Below, in pieces: positions 51,987 to 60,675 of a stretch of DNA of 64,000 nt (its first letter is position 1; the number at the start of each line of letters is the position of its first letter). This stretch comes from Candidatus Gastranaerophilales bacterium. GTDB taxonomy: Bacteria > Cyanobacteriota > Vampirovibrionia > Gastranaerophilales > Gastranaerophilaceae. The stretch is from NCBI GenBank assembly GCA_944323165.1, contig CALURK010000008.1, positions 34,739 through 98,738 of the forward strand, written 5' to 3'. The position numbers were made by a program, and so were the translations under genes. The notes under the pieces are model-generated. The model had not been told where the DNA came from. It saw only the letters and a list, made by a program, of their open reading frames with translations, and searched no databases.

Positions 51987-52739
51987 ATGAAACAAAAGGG
52001 CTTTACTTTAGCAGAGGTGTTGATTACAATCGGTATCATAGGTGTTGTATCAACAATGACCTTACCTGCATTGATACAAAATTACCAAGACAAAGTTTAT
52101 GAAGCAGGTATCAAAAAATCAGTAAATACGGTAAGCAATGCAGTTCAGACCTATATGGCGATGGAAGGTATTTCTAACTTAAAAAATGCCGGATTTTACC
52201 GGAATAGAACTGGTTTAGTATCGTTTGTTGACAAATATTTTAAAGTTGTGAACAACTGTGGAACAAAATACAATGATAAAAACAAATGCTTTGCAAGTTC
52301 ATATTCATCTCAGGATAGGAGCGAATCCGCAGCTTTGACAGATTCAACAGATTCTTATGTAGTAGCTCTATCAGACGGAATGACTCTTTGCTTCAAGCTG
52401 GTTTATCCACCTAGTAGTGGAAGTTCTTCAAGCTCCTCAAGTTCTTCAAGCTCCTCAAGTTCTATAGGAGGTATAAAGCCTGCTCCAGATGGGGCGTTAG
52501 AAACTTATGCATCAGCAAATTATGTAATGACTGTTGATGTTGACACGAATGGTGTAAATGGTCCAAATATTGCCGGAAGAGATTTATTTACAATGACGGT
52601 CAATCTCGATGGTTTAGTTTTTGATCCAACTTACAATGCTAATGACGATTCATACGATAATTCTTCTTGGAGTACTTCTATGGTTGCACCGATGCCTATT
52701 GGACGTGTTGTAGCTAATGGTTGGAAGATTGATTATTAA
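51987..52739 (+). CDS. Type IV pilin-like protein 3 with serine-repeat region
   Basis: 250 residues from ATG at 51987, nine bases after aagga as in the other two; an ATG two codons earlier (51981) is too close to that site. Leader MKQKG, then FTLAEVLITIGIIG. It is more diverged than pilins 1 and 2 but keeps NCGTKYNDKNKCFA, a Cys near LCFK and the closing DTNGVNGPNIAGRDLF to GNGWKIDY-like end; the third Cys is replaced (TDSTDSYVV). A pure Ser run lies at about 147-160, encoded by an 18-base repeat. Confidence 0.87.
   Translation: MKQKGFTLAEVLITIGIIGVVSTMTLPALIQNYQDKVYEAGIKKSVNTVSNAVQTYMAMEGISNLKNAGFYRNRTGLVSFVDKYFKVVNNCGTKYNDKNKCFASSYSSQDRSESAALTDSTDSYVVALSDGMTLCFKLVYPPSSGSSSSSSSSSSSSSSIGGIKPAPDGALETYASANYVMTVDVDTNGVNGPNIAGRDLFTMTVNLDGLVFDPTYNANDDSYDNSSWSTSMVAPMPIGRVVANGWKIDY
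52422..52463 (+). repeat. In-frame 18-base tandem repeat coding for serine
   Basis: About 2.3 copies of an 18-base unit (agttcttca plus agctcctca), each half itself a 9-base near-repeat. All changes keep Ser codons. Copy-number change would lengthen or shorten the pilin linker without frameshift. Confidence 0.75.
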
Positions 52740-52770
52740 TATTGATTAATGATATTATAAAATAATAAAT

Positions 52771-52804
52771 AATAGTACCAGCTTTACAGAGCTGGTATTA
52801 TTAT
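52771..52804. terminator. Bidirectional terminator between pilin 3 and mnmG
   Basis: A 13-bp stem with one G-U pair (52771-52783 with 52790-52802) between the convergent genes. The right arm overlaps the last codon of mnmG. Confidence 0.8.
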
Positions 52805-54669
52805 TTTCCGAGCATTACCATCAAAACTGAAATGTCGGCAGGTTTTACTCCGCCAATTCTGGAAGCTTGCGCCAAGTTTTGCGGGCGAATTTTTTCCAGT
52901 TTTTCTCGAGTTTCTGTTGAGATGTGCTTAATTTGAGAATAATCAATATTTGCAGGTATTCTGTATTTCTCAAGCTTTTCGGCTGTTTCTACCTGCTGCT
53001 CCTGACGCTTTATGTAGCCGTCGTATTTAATTAAAACTTCTGCTTCATCTGCGACATCTTCTCTTATGTTTTTTGAAGTTTCATCAAGCTCTCTAAATAC
53101 ATCATAAGTAATGTTAGGACGCTTTAGTAGTTCTGCCATCCTCATTCCGCGTTCAATATGTTCACCGTGCTTTGCTAAAACTTCATTTACCTCATCTGTT
53201 GCAGAAAGTTTAGTTTCTTTAAGTCTTTGAATTTCTTTTTGAATGTTTTCTTGCTTTTCCAAAAATCTTTGATATTGAGCATCATCAATTAAACCAATCT
53301 TATGTCCGATTTCCGTTAATCTTTCATCCGCGTTATCTTGTCTTAAAAGAAGTCTGTATTCTGAGCGTGAAGTTAGCATTCTATAAGGCTCTTGTATATC
53401 TTTAGTAACCAAATCGTCAATTAAAGTTCCAATGTAAGACGAAGCTCTTGAAAGTTCTAAAGGTTCAGAATTATTCAGGTAATTAACTGAATTAATGCCC
53501 GCAATTAAACCTTGAGCCGCAGCTTCTTCATACCCGCTTGTTCCGTTAATCTGTCCTGCAAAGAAAAGTCCTTCAATATCTTTTGACATTAAAGAATGTC
53601 TTGTTTGTACTGCAGGAACGTAATCGTATTCTACGGCGTAAGCAGGTTTTATAATGTGAGCATTTTCTAAACCCGGAAGCGAACGTACCATCTCTACTTG
53701 GACGCAAGCCGGAAGGCTTGTTGAAAAGCCTTGAATGTAAACTTCATAAGTATTTAAACCTTCTGGTTCTATGAAAATATGGTGAGAAGGGTTTGAGGCA
53801 AACCTTACGATTTTATCTTCAATAGAAGGACAATATCTCGGGCCTACTCCCTGAATTAAACCTTGATACATAGGTGATTTATCGAGGTTTGCACGAATTA
53901 TGGAATGTGTTTCTTCATTTGTTCTGGTGAGGTAACACGGATATTGAGCTCTTATAGGACGGTTCGGCTTGAAGGAGTAAAAACTTAACTTATCATCTCC
54001 GGGCTGAACTTCCATTTTGGAATAATCAATGGTTCTTTTGTCAACTCTTGCAGGCGTTCCTGTTTTAAGTTTTTTTGTTATAATTCCGTGTTCTCTAAGA
54101 GAGGCTGAAAGTCCTATTGCAGCCCTTTCTCCGAGTCTGCCGCCTGAATACGCTTGCAAACCTACATACATTTTCCCTTCAAGAGATGTTCCTGTAGTTA
54201 GAATTATTGCACGGCAAGAGTATTCAAGTCCATATTCGTCAATTGCGCCGATTATTTTTTTATCTTTTACTTTGATATCAGTAATACAGGTCTGTTTAAT
54301 CCATATGTTGTCTGTATTTTCTAAGATATGGCGCATATAATTTGTGTATTCTTTTTTATCCGATTGAGCTCTTAATGCTCTAACGGCAGGCCCTTTTGAG
54401 GAATTTAAAGTTTTCATTTGGATATAAGTTGCATCGGCAACTTCTCCCATAACTCCTCCTAGTGCGTCAATTTCTCTTACTAAAGTTGATTTTGCAGGTC
54501 CGCCAATTGCAGGGTTACAAGGCTGAAGCGCAATATTATCAACATTAAGGGTGCATAATAAAACATTACATCCCAATCTTGCTGCGCTCAAAGCTGCTTC
54601 GCAACCTGCGTGACCTGCACCTACTACTATTACATCAAATTTGTTGTTTAGATAATCTCGGCTATTCAT
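52801..54669 (-). CDS. mnmG: tRNA uridine-5-carboxymethylaminomethyl modification enzyme MnmG (GidA)
   Basis: 622 residues from ATG at 54669. FAD-dependent partner of MnmE that modifies U34 of several tRNAs. It has the dinucleotide fold VIVVGAGHAGCEAALSAARLG, CNPAIGGPAKSTLVREIDALGG, GLQAYSGGRLGERAA, CPSIEDKIVRF, FAGQINGTSGYEEAAAQGL and the C-terminal helical domain (IDYSQIKHISTETREKLEKIRPQNLAQASRIGGVKPADISVLM). An in-frame TTG at 54687 overlaps the -10 box and is excluded. mnmE is not nearby. Confidence 0.97.
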   Translation of the reverse strand: MNSRDYLNNKFDVIVVGAGHAGCEAALSAARLGCNVLLCTLNVDNIALQPCNPAIGGPAKSTLVREIDALGGVMGEVADATYIQMKTLNSSKGPAVRALRAQSDKKEYTNYMRHILENTDNIWIKQTCITDIKVKDKKIIGAIDEYGLEYSCRAIILTTGTSLEGKMYVGLQAYSGGRLGERAAIGLSASLREHGIITKKLKTGTPARVDKRTIDYSKMEVQPGDDKLSFYSFKPNRPIRAQYPCYLTRTNEETHSIIRANLDKSPMYQGLIQGVGPRYCPSIEDKIVRFASNPSHHIFIEPEGLNTYEVYIQGFSTSLPACVQVEMVRSLPGLENAHIIKPAYAVEYDYVPAVQTRHSLMSKDIEGLFFAGQINGTSGYEEAAAQGLIAGINSVNYLNNSEPLELSRASSYIGTLIDDLVTKDIQEPYRMLTSRSEYRLLLRQDNADERLTEIGHKIGLIDDAQYQRFLEKQENIQKEIQRLKETKLSATDEVNEVLAKHGEHIERGMRMAELLKRPNITYDVFRELDETSKNIREDVADEAEVLIKYDGYIKRQEQQVETAEKLEKYRIPANIDYSQIKHISTETREKLEKIRPQNLAQASRIGGVKPADISVLMVMLGK

Positions 54670-54675
54670 AAATAA

Positions 54676-54681
54676 ATTATA
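54676..54681 (-). promoter_or_regulatory. -10 box placing transcription start at the mnmG ATG
   Basis: Minus-strand tataat (54676-54681), six bases before ATG at 54669. A tttacc-like -35 (54697-54702) is spaced only 15 bases. No Shine-Dalgarno is present; a leaderless mRNA is likely. Confidence 0.55.
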
Positions 54682-54732
54682 TAACAAAAAGACGCGGGTA
54701 AAGGGAAAATATAAATACTTTAATTTCTATTG

Positions 54733-54738
54733 TATAAT
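54733..54738 (+). promoter_or_regulatory. -10 box placing transcription start at the acyltransferase ATG
   Basis: Perfect tataat preceded by tg, six bases before ATG at 54745. The upstream in-frame TTG (54730) is inside the promoter. No Shine-Dalgarno; leaderless start likely. It faces mnmG, whose start has the same geometry. Confidence 0.55.
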
Positions 54739-54744
54739 TCTTTT

Positions 54745-55455
54745 ATGAAATACTTTCGTTCATTAATTGCGATATTTTGTTTTGGAATTTTTGGAATAGG
54801 CTCGGTTTTACTTAACTTTATTCTTTTCCCATTTATTAAAAATAACAAAACATTATGCTCTGATATTATTCATTGTGTATGGAAATTTTTCTTACATTTA
54901 ATGATGTTTTTGGGTTTATTTAGACTAGATATTAAAAATCTGAACGAAATTCATAATAAAGTTATTGTTGCGACTCATCCGAGTTTTGTAGATATTGTTA
55001 TTTTGATAGGATTAATTCCTAGAACTACATGTGTGGTTAAAAAAGAGTTGGCGCAAAATCCGATTTTAAAAAATATTATAGGAAGTATTTTTATTACAAA
55101 TGATGTTGATATAGAAGAATTAAAAATAGATACCAAGGAGATTCTTGATAGAGGTTTTAACTTTGTTGTGTTCCCGACAGGCAGAAGGCATAGGAAAGAT
55201 GAACATTTAAAAATAAAAAAAGGCGCAGCTTCCATTGCTTTAAACGCAGGAAAAAACATTGTTCCTATTCAAATTTCAAACGATAGAGATTTTTTATATA
55301 TAAATGAACCGTTTTATGCGGTAAGTGACAGGTGTGTAACATTTACTCTAAGAGAAATGCAGGAAATTGATATAAGTAAATTTGCCGATGATACGGAAAT
55401 CGGGGCTAAACACAAAATTACTAAACAAATTGAGAAATATTTGTATGATTTGTGA
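54745..55455 (+). CDS. PlsC-type 1-acyl-glycerol-phosphate acyltransferase, polyene-cluster type
   Basis: 236 residues. Two N-terminal membrane helices (about 5-30 and 45-65), then the acyltransferase motif HPSFVD (Hx4D) and FPTGRRHRKDEH in the place of the FPEGTRS substrate motif, so the Glu is replaced by Thr. PlsC-like enzymes are regular members of aryl polyene clusters, where they may acylate the anchor lipid. It is first in the operon that holds two ACPs, a ligase-hotdog fusion and an exporter. A role in ordinary phospholipid synthesis is the alternative. Confidence 0.8.
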   Translation: MKYFRSLIAIFCFGIFGIGSVLLNFILFPFIKNNKTLCSDIIHCVWKFFLHLMMFLGLFRLDIKNLNEIHNKVIVATHPSFVDIVILIGLIPRTTCVVKKELAQNPILKNIIGSIFITNDVDIEELKIDTKEILDRGFNFVVFPTGRRHRKDEHLKIKKGAASIALNAGKNIVPIQISNDRDFLYINEPFYAVSDRCVTFTLREMQEIDISKFADDTEIGAKHKITKQIEKYLYDL

Positions 55456-55461
55456 TATAAT
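55456..55461 (+). promoter_or_regulatory. Extended -10 box six bases before the first ACP
   Basis: tga-tataat (tataat at 55456-55461), a full extended -10, six bases upstream of ATG at 55468. It overlaps the stop of the acyltransferase. It suggests a second, internal leaderless promoter for the operon. Confidence 0.5.
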
Positions 55462-55467
55462 GTCGGT

Positions 55468-55725
55468 ATGAGTATAAAAGAAGAAATAAAAAATTTGATT
55501 ATTGAATCATTAGCGTTGGAAGAGATTACACCGGAAGATATTAAAGATGATGAGCCTTTGTTTAACGAGGGTTTGGGGCTTGATTCTATTGATGCGCTTG
55601 AACTTGGTATGGCAATTAAGCGCAAATATAATATTAAGATGGAAGAAGATAAGGACGTGAATAAAAAATATTTTTATTCAGTGAATACGTTAAGTGATTT
55701 TGTGGAGTCAAAAATTAATGGCTGA
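55468..55725 (+). CDS. Acyl carrier protein, polyene-cluster ACP 1
   Basis: 85 residues. The phosphopantetheine Ser40 lies in LGLDSIDALELG. The C-terminal part is longer than AcpP (DVNKKYFYSVNTLSDFVESK). Two different ACPs in tandem are typical of aryl polyene and flexirubin clusters. The stop overlaps the start of ACP 2 by eight bases. Confidence 0.88.
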   Translation: MSIKEEIKNLIIESLALEEITPEDIKDDEPLFNEGLGLDSIDALELGMAIKRKYNIKMEEDKDVNKKYFYSVNTLSDFVESKING

Positions 55726-55972
55726 GAAGTTCACAAAAGAGCAAATCTTAGAGGAATTAAAAAAAATTCTGATAGAAGAGCTTGAAATAGATGAAAAAGA
55801 TATTAAGCTTGAAGCTAATTTGTTTCAAGATTTAGATTTGGACAGTATTGATGCGGTTGATATTGCTGTCAGAATGCAAAAATTTACCGACAAAAAACTT
55901 TCACCTGCAGAATTTAAGAAAATTCAAACCGTTAACGACGTTGTGGAAGCTGTTTATGCGCTTTTGGGCTAG
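55718..55972 (+). CDS. Acyl carrier protein, polyene-cluster ACP 2
   Basis: 84 residues from ATG at 55718 inside the ACP 1 stop region. Ser43 in LDLDSIDAVDIAVRM. It overlaps the following membrane-protein gene by 17 bases. Together with ACP 1 it would carry the growing or initiating acyl chain. Confidence 0.88.
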   Translation: MAEKFTKEQILEELKKILIEELEIDEKDIKLEANLFQDLDLDSIDAVDIAVRMQKFTDKKLSPAEFKKIQTVNDVVEAVYALLG

Positions 55973-56384
55973 GGGTAATGCTCTGCGATTTATAAAGGCA
56001 GTGGCGCCGTTTATCGGTATGTTTGTGATAATAGGCATATTCCATTTTACGGATTTTGTCTTGCTTAAATTCTATCCGCCGGTTATGAATTTTTGTCTGT
56101 TTTTTATCTTTTTTTCTTCACTTTTTCAAGAAAGAACTGTTATTCAAAAAATTGCTTTAGCAAGTGATCCGAATTCTAATGAAAATGTGATGAAGTATAC
56201 AAGAAATTTGACTTATATTTGGGCTGTTTTTACTTTTTTAAATTTCCTTGTATCAGTTGTAACTGTATTTATGTCGGAGAGAATTTGGGCTCTGTATAAC
56301 GGATTAATCTCTTATATTCTTGTCGGGTTGATTTTTATTATAGAATATATAGTAAGAATAAATTTTATGAGGAAGCATGGATAA
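55956..56384 (+). CDS. COG4648-type membrane protein of polyene clusters
   Basis: 142 residues, four hydrophobic segments. The pattern YPPVMNFCLFFIFFSSL, an R-x-A segment, VMKYTRNLTYIWAVFTFLN and WALYNGLISYILVGLIFIIEYIVR matches the COG4648 family of predicted membrane proteins regularly found in aryl polyene clusters. Start chosen at 55956 with ggaag upstream; translation upstream runs over ACP 2. Function unknown. Confidence 0.75.
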   Translation: MRFWARGNALRFIKAVAPFIGMFVIIGIFHFTDFVLLKFYPPVMNFCLFFIFFSSLFQERTVIQKIALASDPNSNENVMKYTRNLTYIWAVFTFLNFLVSVVTVFMSERIWALYNGLISYILVGLIFIIEYIVRINFMRKHG

Positions 56385-57687
56385 GTTTGATGAGATTTTA
56401 GATAAGTTTTTTAAAACGGGAGAAATTTTCTTCAGGACAGGAGGCACGGTTTCTGAGGGTAAATTCGTTCGGGCGGAACTTTCTAAAATGCAGGTTGAAA
56501 TGCAAGATATGAAAGATGAGCTGGGACTTGATGATGGCTATAAATTCATATCTACAACGACACCAAATCATAGGTGGGGATTTACTTTTCAGCTTTTATA
56601 TCCGGCTTTTATCGGCGCAGAAATCCAACATAAGAGGGTTAATTATCCTGAGGATATTAATGTAGAAAATGCAGTTCTTGTAACGACCCCTTCTTTTTTA
56701 GAAGCTATGAGAAAATACGGTGATTTACCGAAGGTCAATCCTAAAGTAATTATGGCTGCAGGAGCTAAATTAGAGGATAAGACTTTTGAATTTGCAAAGA
56801 GTATTTCAGACAGGGTAATTGAGATTTACGGCAGCTCAGAAAGCGGGAGTATTGCTTGGAGAGAGGATTATAAGTCAGGAAGAATGAAGCTTTTTCGCGG
56901 GATGAAAGTTCTTGAAAATACAGAAGATTATACAAAAATTCATTCCGACTACTCGTCTTGTAACCCTGTTATTCTTGAGGATAGAATAAAAGTCTATGAT
57001 AGTGGTGAAATTGAGTTTCTTGAAAGAAGAGGAAGAGTTTTGAAGGTTCAAGAAAAGAGGATTATGTCGTCTGATGTGGAAGAAGAGATTAACAAGCTTG
57101 AGTTTGTAAGTGAATCATATTGTCTTGAATATGACAGAAAACTCGCGGCTTTGTGCGTATTGACAGATGAAGGTAAAAAGTTTTTGCTTGAAAACGATAA
57201 ATTGACGCTTGTTAAAAAACTAAAATCTCAGTTAGTCGACAAATTTGAAATTATTCCTCAGAGATGGAAATTTTTTGATGAAATTCCGAGGAAAGAAACA
57301 GGAAAATTTGATAAAGAGAGGATAAAAGAATTATTCAGCATGAATCTTTCTTTGCCTATGATACTTTCGAGAAATGTAAGCGGAGATGAGGCTGTTTTTA
57401 GGATTACATTTTTGAAAAACAGTAACTTTTTTAAAGGTCATTTTGAAGGTATGCCTATTCTTCCGGGAGTTGTACAGTTATTTTATGCCAATTGGTTTAT
57501 AAAGCTTGCGTTTGGAATTGACTGTTCTTTGGGGCAGATTAGGAGGGTGAAGTTTTCCAATATAATTCAACCGAATGTTGTTGTTAATTTGGAGTTGAAA
57601 AAAACTTCAAAAGGAGTAAGCTATAAGTATTATAATGATGAAAAGACTTTTTCTACGGGTATTTTACCTTTGGAAAGTTTTTTATAG
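56377..57687 (+). CDS. Compact acyl-ACP/AMP ligase fused to a FabZ-like hotdog domain
   Basis: 436 residues. About 1-320 is a short AMP-forming ligase: a P-loop-like RTGGTVSEGK (19-28), EIYGSSESG (A5-type), a GEIEFLERRGRVLK hinge region and PRKETGKFD with the A10 Lys. The usual 100 or more residues before the P-loop are missing. About 325-436 is a FabA/FabZ-type hotdog domain (FKGHFEGMPILPGVVQLF), keeping the His of GHF, but the acidic residue expected four positions after PGV is Phe. Such ligases and dehydratases are normally separate neighbours in aryl polyene clusters. It overlaps the gene before by eight bases. Confidence 0.8.
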   Translation: MDKFDEILDKFFKTGEIFFRTGGTVSEGKFVRAELSKMQVEMQDMKDELGLDDGYKFISTTTPNHRWGFTFQLLYPAFIGAEIQHKRVNYPEDINVENAVLVTTPSFLEAMRKYGDLPKVNPKVIMAAGAKLEDKTFEFAKSISDRVIEIYGSSESGSIAWREDYKSGRMKLFRGMKVLENTEDYTKIHSDYSSCNPVILEDRIKVYDSGEIEFLERRGRVLKVQEKRIMSSDVEEEINKLEFVSESYCLEYDRKLAALCVLTDEGKKFLLENDKLTLVKKLKSQLVDKFEIIPQRWKFFDEIPRKETGKFDKERIKELFSMNLSLPMILSRNVSGDEAVFRITFLKNSNFFKGHFEGMPILPGVVQLFYANWFIKLAFGIDCSLGQIRRVKFSNIIQPNVVVNLELKKTSKGVSYKYYNDEKTFSTGILPLESFL

Positions 57688-57696
57688 GATGTTTTG

Positions 57697-58110
57697 ATGA
57701 AAAAAGTTGTTACAGAATTAAAAATAAAAGTTCCGTTTTATGATTTGGATCCGATGAATATTGTCTGGCATGGGAATTATGTTAAGTATTTAGAGGAGGC
57801 AAGGTGCGACTTTTTCTCTAAACTCGGATATGATTATATGCAAATGTACGCAGATGGTGTAATGTATCCTATAGCTAAGATGGATTTCAAATTTATAAGG
57901 TCGGCGAAATTCGGTGATGATTTGACTGTTCGCTGTACTCTTAATGAACTTGAACCTGCAATAATTATAAAATACGATATTGTAAATGATGCCGGAGAAA
58001 AAATACTTTCTGCGCATACAATGCAAATGGCTGTTTCTACAAAGAGCGGAGAAACTTTGTTTGTGGCACCTGAGGTATTAAAAAATGCTGTGGAGAATTT
58101 TGGTGAATAA
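57697..58110 (+). CDS. 4-hydroxybenzoyl-CoA/YbgC-type thioesterase
   Basis: 137 residues, single hotdog domain. The motif PFYDLDPMNIVWHGNYVKYLEEAR holds the catalytic Asp of the YbgC/4HBT family. It hydrolyses acyl-thioesters and in polyene clusters is thought to edit or release chains. Start ATG at 57697 (a TTG three bases before it is also in frame). It overlaps the LolA-like start. Confidence 0.88.
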   Translation: MKKVVTELKIKVPFYDLDPMNIVWHGNYVKYLEEARCDFFSKLGYDYMQMYADGVMYPIAKMDFKFIRSAKFGDDLTVRCTLNELEPAIIIKYDIVNDAGEKILSAHTMQMAVSTKSGETLFVAPEVLKNAVENFGE

Positions 58111-58615
58111 AATATTTTCTTTTTTATTGTTGTTATTCTTACTATCTGTACAAATAGTTTATGCAGGGGTTTTTGACCACGAAATGAAATTGGAGGTTAT
58201 CTCAAAAAAACTTCCTGTTTTAGAAAGTACAAAGTGCAAGTTTAGACAAGAAAAGATAATGTCCGGCATGGTTTTGAAATCCTCTGGGGACTTTGTGTTC
58301 GAAAAAAATAAGGGAGTTGTTTTTCATACAACATATCCGATACAAAGTACAACATCCTACACTTCAAGAGATTACAGACAAATTAATAATGTGATTACAG
58401 CAATTTCAAACAAATCGTATTCAAAGCTTGAGAAGGATTTTCGTTTTTTCTATGAAGGTAATGAGAAAAGCTGGGATTTGGCACTTTTGCCAAAAGTTGA
58501 TTCAAAAGCGTATAATTACTTAAAATCAATTGAGATTATCGGAAACTCTTCTAAAATTTCTAAGATAATTATTTTGACTTGTGATAAGACGCAAACTACT
58601 ATTTGGTTTCAATGA
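58103..58615 (+). CDS. LolA-like periplasmic lipid carrier
   Basis: 170 residues from GTG at 58103, which has ggag upstream and gives a clean signal peptide (MNKIFSFLLLLFLLSVQIVYAG). The mature part has the LolA-type half-barrel pattern (CKFRQEKIMSGMVLKSSGDFVFEKNKGVVFHTTYP). In aryl polyene clusters a LolA-like protein is thought to carry the product to the outer membrane. It overlaps the thioesterase and exporter genes. Confidence 0.8.
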   Translation: MNKIFSFLLLLFLLSVQIVYAGVFDHEMKLEVISKKLPVLESTKCKFRQEKIMSGMVLKSSGDFVFEKNKGVVFHTTYPIQSTTSYTSRDYRQINNVITAISNKSYSKLEKDFRFFYEGNEKSWDLALLPKVDSKAYNYLKSIEIIGNSSKISKIIILTCDKTQTTIWFQ

Positions 58616-60579
58616 TTAAAAGAATTTTATTTATAATATTTTCGATTTTGTTTTTTCTATTTGCCTTTTTAAAAGCAAATCCTATTGAAGTTGATTTGAT
58701 GAGTGCTTTTGTTAACCCAAAATCGGAGATAGAAAGAAATATTGTTAAACTTGCAAATATTTCTTCTAAATCAGTAAATGTAATTTTTGAAGGGAATACT
58801 CCTGAGGAGGTTGAAGAGCTTAGGGCAGATTTTCCTCAAATGGAAACGAATTTTCAGGATGTAGTTGATGTTTATAGAAATTATCCTGCGAATTTTATTT
58901 CAAAAAACAAACGAGAACTTCTTAAGGAGAAAAAATATACAGAACTTCAAAATGCAGGTTTAGAAGGAATTTATAATCCCTTAGGAATTTATATTTCTCC
59001 GCCTCTAAAAGATCCATATTTGTTTGCAACAGATTTTGTTATGTCAAACGCTGAATTAAAAGACGATTCAATTAGAGAATTTGAGGGGAAATATTATGGA
59101 GTTGAACATTTAAAAGTTCAGAATAACAAAGATGTGAAAACCATTGTTGAAGCTGCTCAAGGAAAGCCAATATACTTGACGGGCACTCCTGTCCATTCAT
59201 ATTTTGCAAGTAATAAATCAGGCTTTGAAATTAATATAATATGTTTGATTTCTACTTTAGTTCTTGTCTTTTTATGCAAATATTATTTTCGTTCCGTAAA
59301 AATACTTATTCCTATAGCGTTAAGCATTTTATTTGGGTTTTTATTCGGCTATTCTGTATCATCTCTTGTGTTTGATAGGCTTCATGTTCTAACTTTTGTA
59401 TTTTCGACTTCACTTATCGGAATAAGTTTAGACTATTCTCTACATTATTTTCTTAGAAAAGATGATAATGTTTTCCGAAACAGCTTAACTTCTTCAATGC
59501 TTACAACTGTAATTGCGTTTTTGTTCTTGTATTTTTCCGGGATAGAAGTTTTAAGTGAGGTAGGAGTTTTTACGGCATTTGGACTAGTGGGTGTGTATCT
59601 GTTTGTTTTAAATATACTTCCGATGTTTGGCGAGTTTAGGGATTTTAATACATTGAAAACAGTCAAAATTTCTTCCAAATTAATCTATGCAATTGTTCTC
59701 ATAGTGATTGTGGCTGGTTGTTTTAATATCAAATTTAACGATGATATAAGAAGTTTTTATACACCGCCTGAAAATCTTATGAGGGCTGAGAATTTGTATA
59801 AAAAAGTTTTTAATTCCGCCGGTAGTGAATTTTTGATTGTCAGGGGCGGTAGTCTGGATGAAATTTTGAGAAAAGAAGAAGCTTTGGATTTAGAAAACTC
59901 TATCGGACTCAGCAATTTTGTATCCTCGACTCAAAGGCAGGAAGAAAATATAAAATTGGTTAAGGATTTGTATAAAAACAATTTAAAAAGTTACGAGGCG
60001 AAAACAGGTATAATATTTGAACCCGAGGAGTTTAAAATATATGATGTTGAAAATTTCCCACTAAAAGATCAATTCTATCTTGATGAAGGAGTTTCATACA
60101 TTATAGTTAAAGACCATATAGACGGAAGTTTGAATCCGGCAAGTGAAATATCAAATATGATGAAATTAAGAAGAGTCGATTGTTTAAAACTTTTACCTTT
60201 AACTTTGTTGGTGTTGTTTGTTCTTCTAAGTTTTATCTATGGAATTAAAAATGCTTTTCGGGTAAGTATTTCTCCTGTTTTGGGAATTTTATTTACGGTT
60301 GGGATTTTATCCGTATTTGGAGAAAGTCTAAATCTTTTCCATATATTAGGTCTATTTTTGATTGCTGGATTTAGTTTGGATTATTCGATATTCAGATTAA
60401 ACTGTGGGGATGAGTCAAAGGATGCTGTTTTCATATCTGCAATATCTACAGCTTTTTCATTTATGCTTTTAGCCTTTACGAGTTTTAAGCTCGTAAGCTC
60501 TATTGGCTTAACCTTGTTTATCGGAATTTTGACATCATATATTTTGAGTTTGTTTGTCGTAAAAAATAAAGTTTTATAA
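58612..60579 (+). CDS. MMPL/RND-family exporter of the polyene-like operon
   Basis: 655 residues. One helix near the N-terminus, a periplasmic domain (about 25-205), a bundle of about five helices (205-370), a second periplasmic domain (375-525) and a final bundle of helices. The repeated phrases IGISLDYSLHYFL and IAGFSLDYSIFRLN are the two halves of the proton-relay region. It is likely the inner-membrane pump that hands the product to the LolA-like carrier. ATG overlaps the LolA-like stop (ATGA). Confidence 0.87.
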   Translation: MIKRILFIIFSILFFLFAFLKANPIEVDLMSAFVNPKSEIERNIVKLANISSKSVNVIFEGNTPEEVEELRADFPQMETNFQDVVDVYRNYPANFISKNKRELLKEKKYTELQNAGLEGIYNPLGIYISPPLKDPYLFATDFVMSNAELKDDSIREFEGKYYGVEHLKVQNNKDVKTIVEAAQGKPIYLTGTPVHSYFASNKSGFEINIICLISTLVLVFLCKYYFRSVKILIPIALSILFGFLFGYSVSSLVFDRLHVLTFVFSTSLIGISLDYSLHYFLRKDDNVFRNSLTSSMLTTVIAFLFLYFSGIEVLSEVGVFTAFGLVGVYLFVLNILPMFGEFRDFNTLKTVKISSKLIYAIVLIVIVAGCFNIKFNDDIRSFYTPPENLMRAENLYKKVFNSAGSEFLIVRGGSLDEILRKEEALDLENSIGLSNFVSSTQRQEENIKLVKDLYKNNLKSYEAKTGIIFEPEEFKIYDVENFPLKDQFYLDEGVSYIIVKDHIDGSLNPASEISNMMKLRRVDCLKLLPLTLLVLFVLLSFIYGIKNAFRVSISPVLGILFTVGILSVFGESLNLFHILGLFLIAGFSLDYSIFRLNCGDESKDAVFISAISTAFSFMLLAFTSFKLVSSIGLTLFIGILTSYILSLFVVKNKVL

Positions 60580-60675
60580 TCTTTTTATAAGTAGAATACA
60601 TAAATTGTTCATGCTAAAATCATATTATGCTTGGATTTGAGCGTAAATTGAATTTGATATTTCTCGGAGAGAAAA

